NCBI RefSeq assembly: GCF_910596095.1
Contig: NC_056551.1
Span: 2,852,001 to 2,916,000, forward strand
Reading direction: 5' to 3'
Length of the DNA: 64,000 bases
Source: Thunnus maccoyii
Lineage: Eukaryota > Chordata > Actinopteri > Scombriformes > Scombridae
The notes under the pieces were generated by a model, which worked only from the letters and a program-made list of their open reading frames with translations, was not told where the DNA came from and did not search any database. The translations under genes and the position numbers were made by a program. How positions within the stretch are numbered: position 1 is the first letter of the stretch; the number at the start of each line of letters is the position of its first letter. Below are positions 1 to 12,263 of this stretch, piece by piece.

Positions 1-26
1 AAGATTTATTTATGGTGTTCTAAGAC

Positions 27-258
27 CTTAAAGCTGCATTCATTAATTTTTGGCCACTTTGGGGCAGCAGTGAGGTATCGGACTCTAAAACCAAAACAAG
101 CTGAAAGATGCTAAAATGCTCTGTAGAGCTGATGGGAACTACAGGGTTGAGTGATAACTCTGGTTTGTCACTATGAGTGACAGTTTTCACATTACACAAT
201 TATTTGATATGTTATCAATATTTAAATATCAATAAATATTAACTGGTGCAGCTTTAAG
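27..258. mobile_element. TIR-bounded MITE, copy 1
   Basis: Ends are inverted: CTTAAAGCTGCA at 27-38 and TGCAGCTTTAAG at 247-258, a perfect 12-bp TIR. The interior (TGTAGAGCTGA, AGTGATAACTCTGG, ATGAGTGACA) recurs at 4233-4673, and a diverged piece lies at about 36526-36810. No coding capacity. Confidence 0.7.
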
Positions 259-3200
259 TATGACATTTGAGAGTTGGCTTTAAAGCAGTATTGCATTCAC
301 AAACTACTCTGATTAACCTCTAATCAGGGAACTAATGTTCCAATGTAACTGCTCTATTTTGGCAGATTTTTTAATTGATCTGAACATTACATTTCATCTT
401 AAAGTAGACATTTGATAGATGGATGTAAGAAATGTTTTGGAAGGGCAACATTAAATAAGGCAAAAAATAAGGGTGGAAATTGTCGTGAGGCACATTTGTA
501 AAATATAGGTTTGAAGCAGAATTTGTATCAAAACATACTTTTTATTTCTAAATGATTTACTTGCAGATGTCATGACTTTTCATCTAATAAAGAAAATCAA
601 TTCATTGCTATGAGCTGTGCCCCTGTGGAGTTTATTGATGCTATGCTGGCAGGCTCGTCGATGACTAACCTAACTTTAAAGCTGCACTCACCAGTACCCA
701 ACAGTGCCCCCCACTGGTGATGTTTGGAAATCCAACTGTGAAGTGTGGAGATGATCCTATAAACAAACTAAACTTTGGGTATATAGTTTCTGATAGTGTT
801 ATGGTGCATTTATTGCTGTTTTTTTATTGTTCTTTTTGGATTTTAAGTTTTGCTCTTCTGAAGATAATGTGTGTAAAATGAAAAATAAAGAAAAATATAA
901 GAATACAGATGGGATAAGAAACAATAGGGTGACTTCTTTTCTCAGTCACCCTTACAATAACATGACAATCACTGATCACTGCTTTCAGCAATATAATCAA
1001 CGCAATAGGAAGAATATGCAGAACAAAGGGCTGATTGTTGTTCTGGCAATCTCCAAAATAATAAATTCTGGAAACAACAACGAGTGTGCTAGCTTAATAT
1101 AGATAGACAAGTAATAAGAAGAACATGCAGAGGAACAATGGTAGTCTGCACTCACTGGAACTAGTAAGACTGACAAAAACAAATGTATGAATTTATGAAT
1201 GTATGAATGAAGTGAAGACTATAGACCGTTTTCCCACCATTTTCTCCCAAGAGGCCGAGGAACCCAAACCCAGACCCTGGGGCATCAATCTAACACCCCC
1301 TCCTTTTTCCATCCCCCCCATCAACCCCCCCTCACACTGCTCTAGACACTTTCCAGGGCCTCGCATGAGAACACATGGGGGAAGGGCAAAGAGGAGGGAG
1401 GAAAGGGGGGTGGAGACAGCCCGTGTTCCCTGGAGGAAGGAGTGATTCACAGCAGCATGTGGGGAAGGAAGTGACTCATGTTTAGGACGATGCACACACA
1501 CACAGACACACACGCACACACAAGCACACAAGAGCCTTGTGTGTGAATTAAAAAAAGAGCATGAGTTTGAAGTATCCACATGTGTGTGAATAAGAGGAAA
1601 ATACTGGGGTATACATATGGAGAGTTGCATGCTTACAGGCCTGTCTAAGTAAACAAAAGAGGAAAAACAAGCCTGCAGTTGAGACTGAATAAGGCAAGTA
1701 ACAGAACCAAAAAAGAAAGTCTAAGAGTGCTTAGTTTCTTTCTGAATAACGGCAAAAAACTAAAGAAAAAAGATTTCTTAAGTGTTTTTTGTAGTTAATT
1801 TAACCCACAATTAGGCTGATTTCATCAGCTAAAGTGACATATTGTTGCTATGTTGTTAAACTTGCATTCTGAGACTACATCTACTACCAAGCTGTCACAT
1901 TTTGAAAACGAATCGCAGATAGCGCAAGTCACATTCTGCCGTTGGCTTTATGCTATTCCTTTGATCAACTGTTGGTGGCAGTATTGCTCGAAGAATTATA
2001 ATGTGCCAACAAGGGCAGTGAAGAAGAAGACAGTAAGCAAGTAAACGTGGTTGTGGGATTTAAAACATTAAAAATTGGCTTTGTAAATGTTTTATGAAGA
2101 AAAAAACGCTTTCAAAATATTTGTCGGCTGAAAGGACACACATAGTGAGACTCATAGAACACTTTATCCTAATCTCTCTTACTTTTTTCTGGGTGGTTTG
2201 CTTCCTGGATTACAAGCTGGATTCACAAACCTCTTGTATATAAACACAAGTGGCATAAATCGCTTGTTTCAGCCTGATGAATGCCATCTGCTCATTCAAA
2301 AAAAAAAAATGGTACCAAACGGTAAAATAAATAAATAATAAAAATCACACTGCTCTCAAAAATCAGCAGAGAAAAACATAACATATTTAGCAGTGTCAGT
2401 AATGGCATGAGTGGACCCGAAACAATTAGAAAACATGAATCCAGCTGTGAGCCACGTGTCATCAGAGCAGCGCTGCACTGTGACAGAAATAAAGAGGGAA
2501 CGGTTTGACATGAAGTTAGATGCTAAAAAATGCAATTTTTATTTTAGTTAATTTTGGTACAACATTTAAACTCCAAATTCATTCAGATAAAAGGTATGAT
2601 TTCAGGTAAAATTAGTATTTTTGCCCTGTGCGGAAAACCAGACTGCCTCTTCATGACAAGTCTGCACCACTCATGAATTTCATTTGTACCTAAAACAAGA
2701 TTCTGAGCTGCAACTAACTGCTGTTTTCATTTTGATTAATCTGTTGATTATTTTGCCAATGAACAGATTTATTTTTTTAAATGTTGTGAAAAAGTAAAAT
2801 TTCCAGAGAAACATATTGAGCAATGTTTTGGATTTTTGCAAGAAAAATGTCTAAAATCATGAATCAATTATCAAAACAGTTGCCTATAAATGCTCTGTCT
2901 GCTGTTTTTAGCTCTAGAACATGGTCACTCCAAAAAAGTCACCAAAACTAACAAAGGAAAAGAGAGGCAAAAGTCACATAAAAATGAAAAGTGGGAGTCA
3001 CGGATGAGGAGAAACACGGAGGCCTCTCTTGACACAACAGCAGCATCCTTTCATGACCGTGAGGAGGAGGGAGAGGTCAAGCAGGAGGAGGATGAGGGGA
3101 ACGAGGGAAGGAGGCGGCGCGTCTGAGTGGGAAGGAGGAAAAGGATGTAGCTTGCTCAACCAACGCCCTCCTCTACTTCCCTCCCCTCCTTTTCCTCTGA

Positions 3201-4232
3201 AAACCAAAAACAAAGCGGACGGTTCCTGCTCTGGCAGTCTACCAACAGAATCCATCTGCCTTTCCCTCGTCTTCTTCTTCCTGAACAAAACCACGTTCAG
3301 CTGTGGACCAACAATTTATTCCCAACTGCTAAATCAGTACAATATCCACACAAGTACACATGTTGTTGTGTATGCATATTGAATATACATTGATATGGAA
3401 TTAGGTAACCCCTGGGTAAAGTAATATAAAAAGTAAACAGTGATAGGATACAGCTTAGAATTTTCTTTTTAGATTTTTAAATACATTTAAAAGAAATTGG
3501 CAGAGTTGAACCACACAGTGAGGGTGATGTCCATTAGGGGGCAGTAGACCACATTTGGACACCTCCACGTGTTGTAATGCAGAATTGTCAGATTGTTCTC
3601 AATCTCCTCTTGGTTCAGGGAACAAAAATTAACAAAAAAAAAACAAAAAAAACTTATGGTTAACCAGCAGGAAAGCTCTGGGGAAGTCTGGGAACTGATG
3701 ATATAGCAGCCAACAAAAACAACAGCTTTCACTTATAAATCTAAGACTTGAGCAATTATTTGTACATGGATTTTCCTGGTGTTATCTCAATTATGTCCTA
3801 AAAACTCCCTTGGCTTTGACTCTCTAGAAAAATGTCACTTTGCATTACAAAAATGTATTTTCTTATCAACAGATATCACAGTCATCGCTTTTCATTGGAA
3901 CTATTTTCTACTGAAGAAATACTACCAAAGAAAACTGTTCACAGTGTGCTCTGTGGATTAGCCAGAGTATCAGGGACACTGTTCCTGGAAAAAGATGTTG
4001 CTGTTGAATTCTTAAATGTCATTTTTCAGTGCTGTGAGCAGCACAAACAAAATTCCATTCACCCCAGAAATCTCAGAGACAGGATTTCTCAAAACCTGGA
4101 CAAACAAAACTATCAGCATGGATAGATACCACTAGAGGTATGTCAGAAAATATGTTTTTCATGGTTTGGGTGAATAGACTTTAAAGGCAAAAACTAATGT
4201 GGAAAAACAAAAAAGGTCTCTGACTTAAACCT

Positions 4233-4673
4233 TCTTAAGGCCGCTATAATCTTTTTTTTTTTTTCTCTCATCATTTTCATTATCTTTGCCACTTGCGAGC
4301 GGCGTAACAAGCTGTAAACACAATGACACATCATTCCCTTCTTAAGTTGTTATGGCAAAGCAGACGCAGACATTACAACATTATCATTTATTAGGAGTTA
4401 TTTCTCTGGCCACTAAAGGAATTTAAATCCATTATTTCCTCTCCTCTTAGCTCTGCTTTGCTCTCCACCAACTGCTGAGAAAAATATCTGCCTCTTTAGC
4501 TGCTAAATGCTTGGAAACCGAAACAAAGAGCTGGAAGATGCTCAGAAGCTTTGTAGAGCTGAGGTGAGCTGCTAAGTCATGTGATAATTCTCTGTGGGTT
4601 CATCATTATGAGCGACCCCTTTCACATTAAAGATAATTGTAAACATAAAACATTGAATAACGCAGCCTTAAAG
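4233..4673. mobile_element. TIR-bounded MITE, copy 2, longer relative of the 27-258 element
   Basis: Left end CTTAAGGCCGC and right end GCAGCCTTAAAG form imperfect inverted ends. The right half matches the element at 27-258 (TGTAGAGCTGAGGTGAGCTG, ATGTGATAATTCTC, TTATGAGCGAC). The left half (CACCAACTGCTGAGAAAAAT) matches sequence near 36536. Copy 1 therefore looks like an internally deleted version. Confidence 0.6.
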
Positions 4674-5088
4674 TCTTCCAGATGTTTGTTATTTTGTCCA
4701 TATAATGCTATGGAGTACAATGCTACCATAGTGTGGACTTGACGTTCAATCAAAACCCCTGTGACACAACTGACACTATAAAAACATTACGAGCATAACG
4801 AGGGAGTATATACTGCATTATTTTTGTACTGAATGGCATTAAACTGAGAAATGTTCCTGTTGTGTTGACCGTCTCATGTCCCTTCAGCGAATGAAGTGTA
4901 TGGTAACCATGTGAAGTTTGTTTTATATGGATCATGCATGTAATACATAATGCCGTGTTCAGACAGAGATCACGAGTACTCGATACAAATGACTGTGTGT
5001 AAAATTCAATTTGTTTGAGCAAAACAAAAAGCAAATAAAGAAAAAAAAAAGAAATGTGATGATTGTGAATGTGTGGAGAATTTCCCAC

Positions 5089-8000
5089 CTCATTTATGAA
5101 CTTGATGCACTCCAGAAACATGTAGTCTTGGTGATACTCGTTCACCACCTTCTCATCGATGAAGTGCCGAGGCTCCAGTGTTGGGTGATCTGAAGGGGAG
5201 ACTGGGCTGTAAGTGCACATGTTCATCACCAGGTGTCACTATTTACCTTCCCATTTACTGGATTCAACCTCATGTTGCAGCACTGAGGACATGTAGGGGG
5301 AAGTGTACATTTATCAGTCACATGGACATGGTGTCAAATCTGAACCTTGTACCACTGCACAGGACGAGCAGAGCTACGACAATGACTTTTAATCTGCTTA
5401 GTTGACTTCTCTTTCACTTGTGAACTTGATGTCTTCACAAATCACAATGCTTCATTCCCAAACACATCCACACTTTCACAGAAACAGAGTGCAAATGGTG
5501 AGTCATTAGACCCAAATGCCCCAATGTCTCTTTAATGTATGTTTTGTATGCTTTTTGTTCTGTCTCTGAAGTCCTTTAAGACTTCAAACCTCCATCAAAC
5601 ACCACCATCATACCTGCCTTCATTTAGTCACATCTGAACTACTGCTGTGTTCTTTTGACACGTCTTCATCAAAAGCCTTCAGCCAGATTTCATGGGCCTT
5701 TTCACAGAATAGATACAGACAGCTCCGTCATTCTTTTTTTTTTTTTTTTTTTTTAATAGTTCTTTCTGAACTGCTGTAGTGAGGTTCTTACCTATAAATT
5801 GGGAGCTGCCCCATATGAAGGGCAGAAACTGGAAGTCATCCAGTCCCCACACACCTTGGCTCCCAGCTGGCTCCATTCTATAGGTCCTCTGGAGCTTACG
5901 CATCACTTCGAGATACCTTCAAAAACAAACAGTGCATACAAACAGAAGAGGGTCAGAACACAGAGTGATCAATATTAACAGATAGGTCATGGTCAGAAAG
6001 ACTTCAGCCCTGAGTGAAAAAAACACAGCCTCTATTTTCATTTGAATGAAACCAGTGCTTAGGGCTCTGACAAAATAGTTGAACCTTGCTCAGCTTTTGC
6101 TACATTATCTAGCAAGGTGTCGTATTGGACAGTTGAATTGCGCAGTTTGCCCTGATGCATACTGGGTCTGTCCCAGTATCCTCATTTGCGGTGTTTGCAA
6201 GCAGTCAAGCGGCTACTTGTGTGACATATTTCCAGTTATTGTCACAGTGCTCAAGCGCCTGTTAAGACCATGAGAGTGTGGCAGTTTATCAGAGCTCACT
6301 GGGACACTCTTACAGACATCCCATCACCCACTCAAGTACAAATACTGTACATGGCACAATCAAGCTCTTTCTTAAAATCTTTGATGATGGATATGATATT
6401 TAGCTAGCATGGCCCATATTTAAAATGATCACAATTATGAGACTAAGACTCAGGTTGAAAAATAGAATTTTCCTTAGAGAAGAAAAGTCACATCACATCC
6501 CGTGAATTAGAAAAATGAACCAATCACATTAACTGCACAGTAGCGCTCAAAATGAAGTGGACCACAGCAGTAGCAGCTCACCTGTTAAAAACCTTAAAAA
6601 CGATAGCTAGCTGATCATCGACCCTGAGAGCTCCAACCTTACAGAGACAGCAGAGGAACGCAGCGAAAGCAGCTTCATGACCTGAGAAGACAAACACATA
6701 TAACACATGGACTGGATGTGTGAGCAGTCCATTTATGCTTCACTCAAATTCACCACTTACTGCAACTTTCTGAATGTGGCAGTAATATGATGAATAAAAC
6801 TTGACAATATCAAGTTACTACTACTTTTACCTTTACAACTTATTACTGCTATTATCAATGATGTTACTTTTAGTTTACAGTATATAATACCACTACTTTA
6901 ACCTTTTCTTCTGCTCAATACTTTATTATTACCAATTATTCAGCATCATCTTAATGTGACATTTTGATTTTGTCCAAATGTCTTTATTGCTGAAGCCAAA
7001 AGGAATCTAATTCCTTGGAGTGATAGTTTTGGGTTTTTTTTTTGCAATTTGGGTGCACTAACTCTTTAACATAAGGGTACATGAGGGTCCGTAAGGGTCC
7101 GCTAGAGTCCACGTGACATAAATTTCATCATCAGAGGGTGTACACATAGGCTCTGTGTGGACATTCGTGCACCTCCAGTGGCCTTGAATATACTCCAAAG
7201 CAGATGCATACATGGACAGCTGCGGACACCAACGACATGTAATAATTCTGTTTATACTACTTTCTGGAGTCCACATTCCACACGTCCTTGATTGTAGCAC
7301 AGTGGCCCAAATTGGAGGTATGTGGATGTGTGCAGAGAGCCGACACATACACCCTCTGATGACGAAATTTACATCATGCAGACCTACTGGATCCTCGTGT
7401 ACTCACGGATGCAGAAAGTATAATAACAGCTAATTTGTTGTGACCGTGTGACCACTACGCTGCACTCAATAGACGCCTTTCTACTGTGCATGTATGGAAT
7501 GCATCCTCCAAGTAGACTCCAGAAAGTAGTCTAAACAGAACTACTGTGCATCCGTGATGTCTGCAGCTGTCCATGTGCGTGTCTGCTTGGGAGTATATTC
7601 GGGGTTTAAGGGTACAAATGTGGGCAGAACTACTGCGAAATCCATAGCAAGACCACTTCAACCCATTTACTGCACTTATCTAATGTAATCTGCTCAGAAC
7701 TGCTACATGCAATACAACATGACATATGCTAGTTTTGCTTTACTTACTTAACTTACTTAAGTAAAATTCATAAAAATAATATAGTAATTTCGGCTAAACT
7801 CAGTGTTTTGTACAGAGCTTGGACTGAAATAAAAATCATGGACACTCAGCACTGTTACCTGTTCCATAGTCTATCCTGGTGGAGTTCCCAACAGACTCTT
7901 TCAGATAGACAGCTATCTCTGGAGCTGCTGCATGTCTGTCAGCAGGGAGCACTCCTGACACCAAGGCCTCTGCTTCCTACACACACACACACACACACAC

Positions 8001-11000
8001 ACCCCAACATCACGTGTGAGTTGCAAACATCTCCACAAAGAGCATGTGGTTCTGTTGAGAGTGTGTTTAAGTGTTATATGTGACATGGGGAAGCTTTATG
8101 GATTACGTGGAATGAGATTTGTTTTGTTACAGTTTCATTAAGGGATGCACAGATACTGACCTGACTGAGCCGAGCAGGGATCAGGCAGATGTGACTGATC
8201 CACATTAAATACAGTTTTCTGTCCTGCTCACTTAATGTAGTGAGCAAATGATGCATGAAGCTGCTGCTGTTACTACGCCACTTCCTGCATGTGCCCCACA
8301 ATAAATGCATTTCGATGCGAAAGCAGTGGTAGGCCTATGCTTTGAAACAGATTTTTGTTAACTTAAATTTACTCTATGTAGTTTTTGTAAAATTTGATTT
8401 AGACATCTGAACTTTTTGACTAGTGCTTATGTTCTAACATTGTGTGGTTGAAATACATTTCATCACATGCTTAAGAGAACGAAGAATGACTATAACTGAA
8501 GTTTTAACTTCGACAGCAGTTGAAGTCATAAAAGAGGATGGAGGAGCCACATTGTTTAGTGTGGAACCCAAAGTGTTGAATATTAAATAAATTAAAAAAG
8601 ACACTATGAAATAAATAATCATACAAATAAATTTTAAAATATTAAATGGACCAAACCAAAACCACTCAACTAATTATTATGAAATGCTGTTCATTTTCAT
8701 AATAGTATTTTGATTGGATTTTTATTTAATTATAGGTATTTTTGTAATTTCAAAATGCCCTTTTTTAAAAGTCTATTTACCTCATAACAGCATTTTTCCA
8801 AAGACACTTCCTTTTCCTAGTTTTATTTCATAATGTCACTTTTTAAACCTATTTTATTATTTAGTTTTATTATCTAATTTTTATTATTTCTATTCTATTG
8901 TACTGTCTTATTATTACTTTGTCAGTCACCTTTAAATTGCACTAACCTGTGTGGAAGGTGCTATACAAATAAAGTTTGATTGATGATTAAGCCTAAGTGG
9001 GATGGTTTGACTTAAACTCAGTTTAAGTTAAACTTAGTTTAAATTAAACTTAGTTAAGTTAAACTTAGTTTAAGCTCAGATCAATTCTTTAAGTTAATAA
9101 TTGAATAGTAGTTACAGCTACATTACACATATAATAATGATCTTCATCAGTTCCACATAGAGAGGTTTACAGATTTTACATTTGGGAAATGACAGCACTG
9201 GCATTAGCAGATCCGCTGAGTTTGGGAATCTTAATCAGTATCAGGGGAGAAAAAGTCAGATCAGTGCACCCCTAGTCTCACTGACTTTGAAAAATCATTT
9301 AAATGTTACTCTTGTGTGTGTGTGTACTAACCTGATCTAGTTTGCTGTACCAGGTTCTGTAAGCCTTATTACCAAAGCGTGATGGCTGGTCAACAGGAGG
9401 GGTCTCGTTTATCCATTTGTCCAGAGTCCCCAAAAGATCTAGTAACTTCTCCACTGTCTGTCACACACAAGACAACAACACTGTAACTGCTGTTTATGCT
9501 GATAAACATCATTATCATGTCAATCAGAAACAAACAGCAAACAATAAACCAGGACATATAGTTCAGACACAGCATCATTAATTCTGCTATGTCTTTGCTG
9601 CTTCTATAACTCTCTCACTTATAATTTCATTGTTTTGTGAAAAGCTCCATTTCCCCGTCCACACTAAAACATAAGACCAAATTCCTCCACTCTGCGTAGA
9701 GCATTATTGAAAAAAAAAAACTCCCTTCTGAGAGTGAAAAATACTTGCTTTTACTGTAGCGTGGAAATATAGCAAATTCACCAAAAGATTCATCTGGGGG
9801 CCATGATCATCCATGCAAAATGTCACAGCATTTGGTCAGGCTTAGATATCATAGAGAAGACACGACAATGGAGTAAACTCTATCCATTTATGAAGACCGT
9901 GAGGTGTGGTTGAAAGCTCCAGGAAAAGCTGGAGGGTGGACCTTTAGTTAAGATTTCTAAGTAGTGTTAACATGTAGTCCTTTGACACTATAAGTATCAA
10001 CACACAATAGTACAGCACTGAAGCTATCCTCTAAACCCCGACAATAATAATCCTTAAGAATATAAAAGGCTACCAGCACACAAAAGATACAGGCTCTCAG
10101 AAGCCACAAAGACAACATACCTCAGACACTTTATATTCACATGTGAGCTTCTTTCCCTTTACACCTTCATTCAGTGTCAGAATGAAGCCCATGTAGTCTG
10201 CATATGCCTGTAAAAAAGGAGAGAAATGTCAACAACTGGAGTGTATCCAGATGTGTAGTCAGCCAAACTGCTACAATAACTGATCACAGTAAGGATATCA
10301 GATAAAAACCATGTGGATTTTGAAATATGTGCACACAGCTGCAGGCAGGAAGCTACCTGAGATCGCTTCCACTTGCCCATGTCAGGCACCATGCTGATTT
10401 CTTTCTTGGGTACCATGAAGGTGGTGTTGGCTTCAGCTGCTTCATCCTCAGGGGTGGATCCTAAAAAAGTTACAGAGACTGTTTTCTTTAATTTAATAGT
10501 AATCTCAATTGATTTTTTAAATAACTATTTTGAGATCATTCATGTAAGCATATAGTTTGTACTTAACTTTAAGGTTTACAAATAAGTGAATTTAGTGGTC
10601 ATTGCATATAATATTAAGTTTGCCTTTATAAGGCTTTCTGTTTGGGCGTGGGTGTTTACATGTACATCCAAGGGTGTTAACCACAGAGGGAAGGTCTACT
10701 GTAAAGATGCTCTTACATTATTGCATTATGGGAAATGTAGGGTCCGGTATTTTTGGAGTTTAACTCAAACTAGGGACTACAGGGAGTCAATAAATCAATT
10801 AATAGTCAGAATATCTCGGCCTCTGCTACTTCAGTCTTGACAATTCTTTTAAAAAACACAGTCTCTAGTGACTTAATTAACTTAATGAAAGTGTAATACT
10901 AGAGTAACCGTTTAATTACAGTGACCAAAGACTTGATTAACGAGAATAATTACATACGTCACATCAGTCTTGGTACGTGGATGGTTTGCGTCTGCAAAGT

Positions 11001-11515
11001 GTATGATATATATCGTATATATATGTATATACTGTATATAGGAGTGCAATAATTTCACGGCCCGACTTTTAAATACATTTTGGTCCGGTGAAGATATTTT
11101 TACTACACGAGTGAAAGGCAGCGGTTGTCTCTTGTAAATTCACTGTTTTGCTAGCTAACACCTCGCAGCCATTACAGCTAGAAACACAATAAATAAGTAT
11201 AATTTGGCAATGACTGCTAACTACACAGTACTTAAAATACGACTTCCAGTTGGTGCACAGATGTAGACTTATAACAAGCCCAAGTGTCAAGCAACAGAAA
11301 TGTAACCATAACATACATAGCTTTGACTGGGAACAGCGGGACTGTCTGTGTTTCCCTACGAGCGTAAACTAAAGTTATTTCGTCACATGTCCCCTTAGGT
11401 AGTGCAGTGAACCTGCTAACCCGCGTAGAGATGAGAGGCGATACAGAGCTTACAAATGCTGAACACACAAACATCCAGCTGTATCTTTACCTGCCTGCTG
11501 CTCTGTTTCCGCCAT
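5089..11515 (-). CDS. ptpa: Serine/threonine-protein phosphatase 2A activator (PTPA), 3' end outside window
   Basis: PTPA is a cytosolic/nuclear factor that reactivates protein phosphatase 2A and has been described as a peptidyl-prolyl isomerase. Visible coding exons, 5' to 3' on the minus strand: 11515-11491, 10460-10357, 10207-10121, 9457-9332, 7976-7859, 6681-6582, 5916-5792 and 5189-5089. They have GT/AG boundaries and join in frame to 262 codons starting MAETEQQAG. Family landmarks seen: [16 protein letters not shown] (residues 36-51), [39 protein letters not shown] (208-226) and EPRHFIDEK. The family is usually about 320 residues. The last ~60 residues (starting like MKTGPF in human, from memory) were not found in 1-5088, so the terminal exon should lie beyond the left edge. 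Head to head with crat. Identification is near certain; exon edges were read by eye. Confidence 0.95.
7060..7640. mobile_element. Fold-back (inverted-repeat) element in a ptpa intron
   Basis: Long imperfect inverted repeats. TTTCATCATCAGAGGGTGT near 7122-7140 pairs with ACACCCTCTGATGACGAAAT near 7350. GGACAGCTGCGGACACC near 7213 pairs with GATGTCTGCAGCTGTCC near 7556, and the flanking ACTACTTTCTGGAGTCCAC also has an inverted partner. Several overlapping arms suggest a fold-back MITE or nested insertions. No protein recognised. Lies between the ptpa exons at 6582-6681 and 7859-7976. Confidence 0.6.
7979..8002. repeat. (CA)n microsatellite
   Basis: About 12 CA units immediately upstream, in transcript sense, of the ptpa exon at 7859-7976. 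On the minus strand it lies at the acceptor side of the intron. Confidence 0.95.
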
Positions 11516-12263
11516 GGCGAGGCTGACAGTCTCCTTCGTGAGTTTCGGGCAGATTTAAAGCAGCCATGACTCATTTCTGCCTCCGCTGTTTGAAAAGTAA
11601 ACGACATCTTTGTGTACAAAACACATGATCACTTTCTACCACTTTCTCCGTGGATGCCTGTTATTACCACAATAAATAAATGAATAAATAAATAAATAAA
11701 AGTCCTACATTCCACATTTTACTTGATTGGGCCAAAATGTTGTGAAAGTATCAAATGTAAACGTAATCATACAGAATAATGAGTGAATTTAGTCACATTT
11801 TGCCCCTTTTTCTGAGCTATATATCATAATATAATATATAATAATATATATAATTATTATATAATATATATTTTTAAAAAGTCTACAGGGTCCTTATTTA
11901 AAATCTAACTTTGACCAAAACCACACTTACTTCCAGTGATCAGAATAAAAGATTTGAACGGACTATAAGTGTCTCCTTCATCTTTGATTGGATGTGATGT
12001 GATGGTTGTAAATAAGTTCCTAAAAACTTTGGAATACAATCCAATGACTGAGTCAATAAGTCACACCCACTTATTTCATTTATGGTGGCACAGAGAATTC
12101 ACAGCTGAGCAATTTGACCCACATTGTGTTCGACAGTTGTCCTGTGTGGTGGAGAAGTCAGAGGTGCTTTGACCAAAGGTCGATAACATATTGAACTAAA
12201 CAAATTTTTCATCCTGTTAGGGGACCGACAGAGCTCAGTCTGTGGGCGTTTCTTTGATGCAGA
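11516..12263. promoter_or_regulatory. Shared divergent promoter interval of ptpa and crat
   Basis: The two start codons face away from each other with about 750 bp between them, so both promoters and both 5' UTRs must lie here. The human pair is also divergent and closely spaced (established knowledge). The interval is not a clear CpG island. It includes AATAAATA-type repeats near 11671-11700 and a run of A/T dinucleotides at about 11818-11880. No TATA box is well placed for either gene. Actual start sites cannot be read from sequence alone. Confidence 0.6.

Larger units (their letters stand above)
1..5088. other. Left flank: terminal ptpa intron or intergenic, no exon recognised
   Basis: No exon matching the missing ptpa C-terminus and no other gene was found on either strand. 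The stretch holds two related MITE copies (27-258, 4233-4673), a related fragment near 670-700, a purine/pyrimidine-skewed block at about 1200-1450, another at about 3000-3260, and short CA repeats near 1495-1525. Open frames in the skewed blocks look like low-complexity artefacts. Confidence 0.6.

Noticed and set aside
1193..1630. 145-codon minus-strand frame
   Set aside because: Contains translated CA/GT repeat (CVCVCV) and purine/pyrimidine-skewed sequence.
2890..3382. Overlapping frames in the GA-rich block
   Set aside because: Lys/Arg/Glu-rich frames arise from GGA/GAG repeats; no domain or splice partner.
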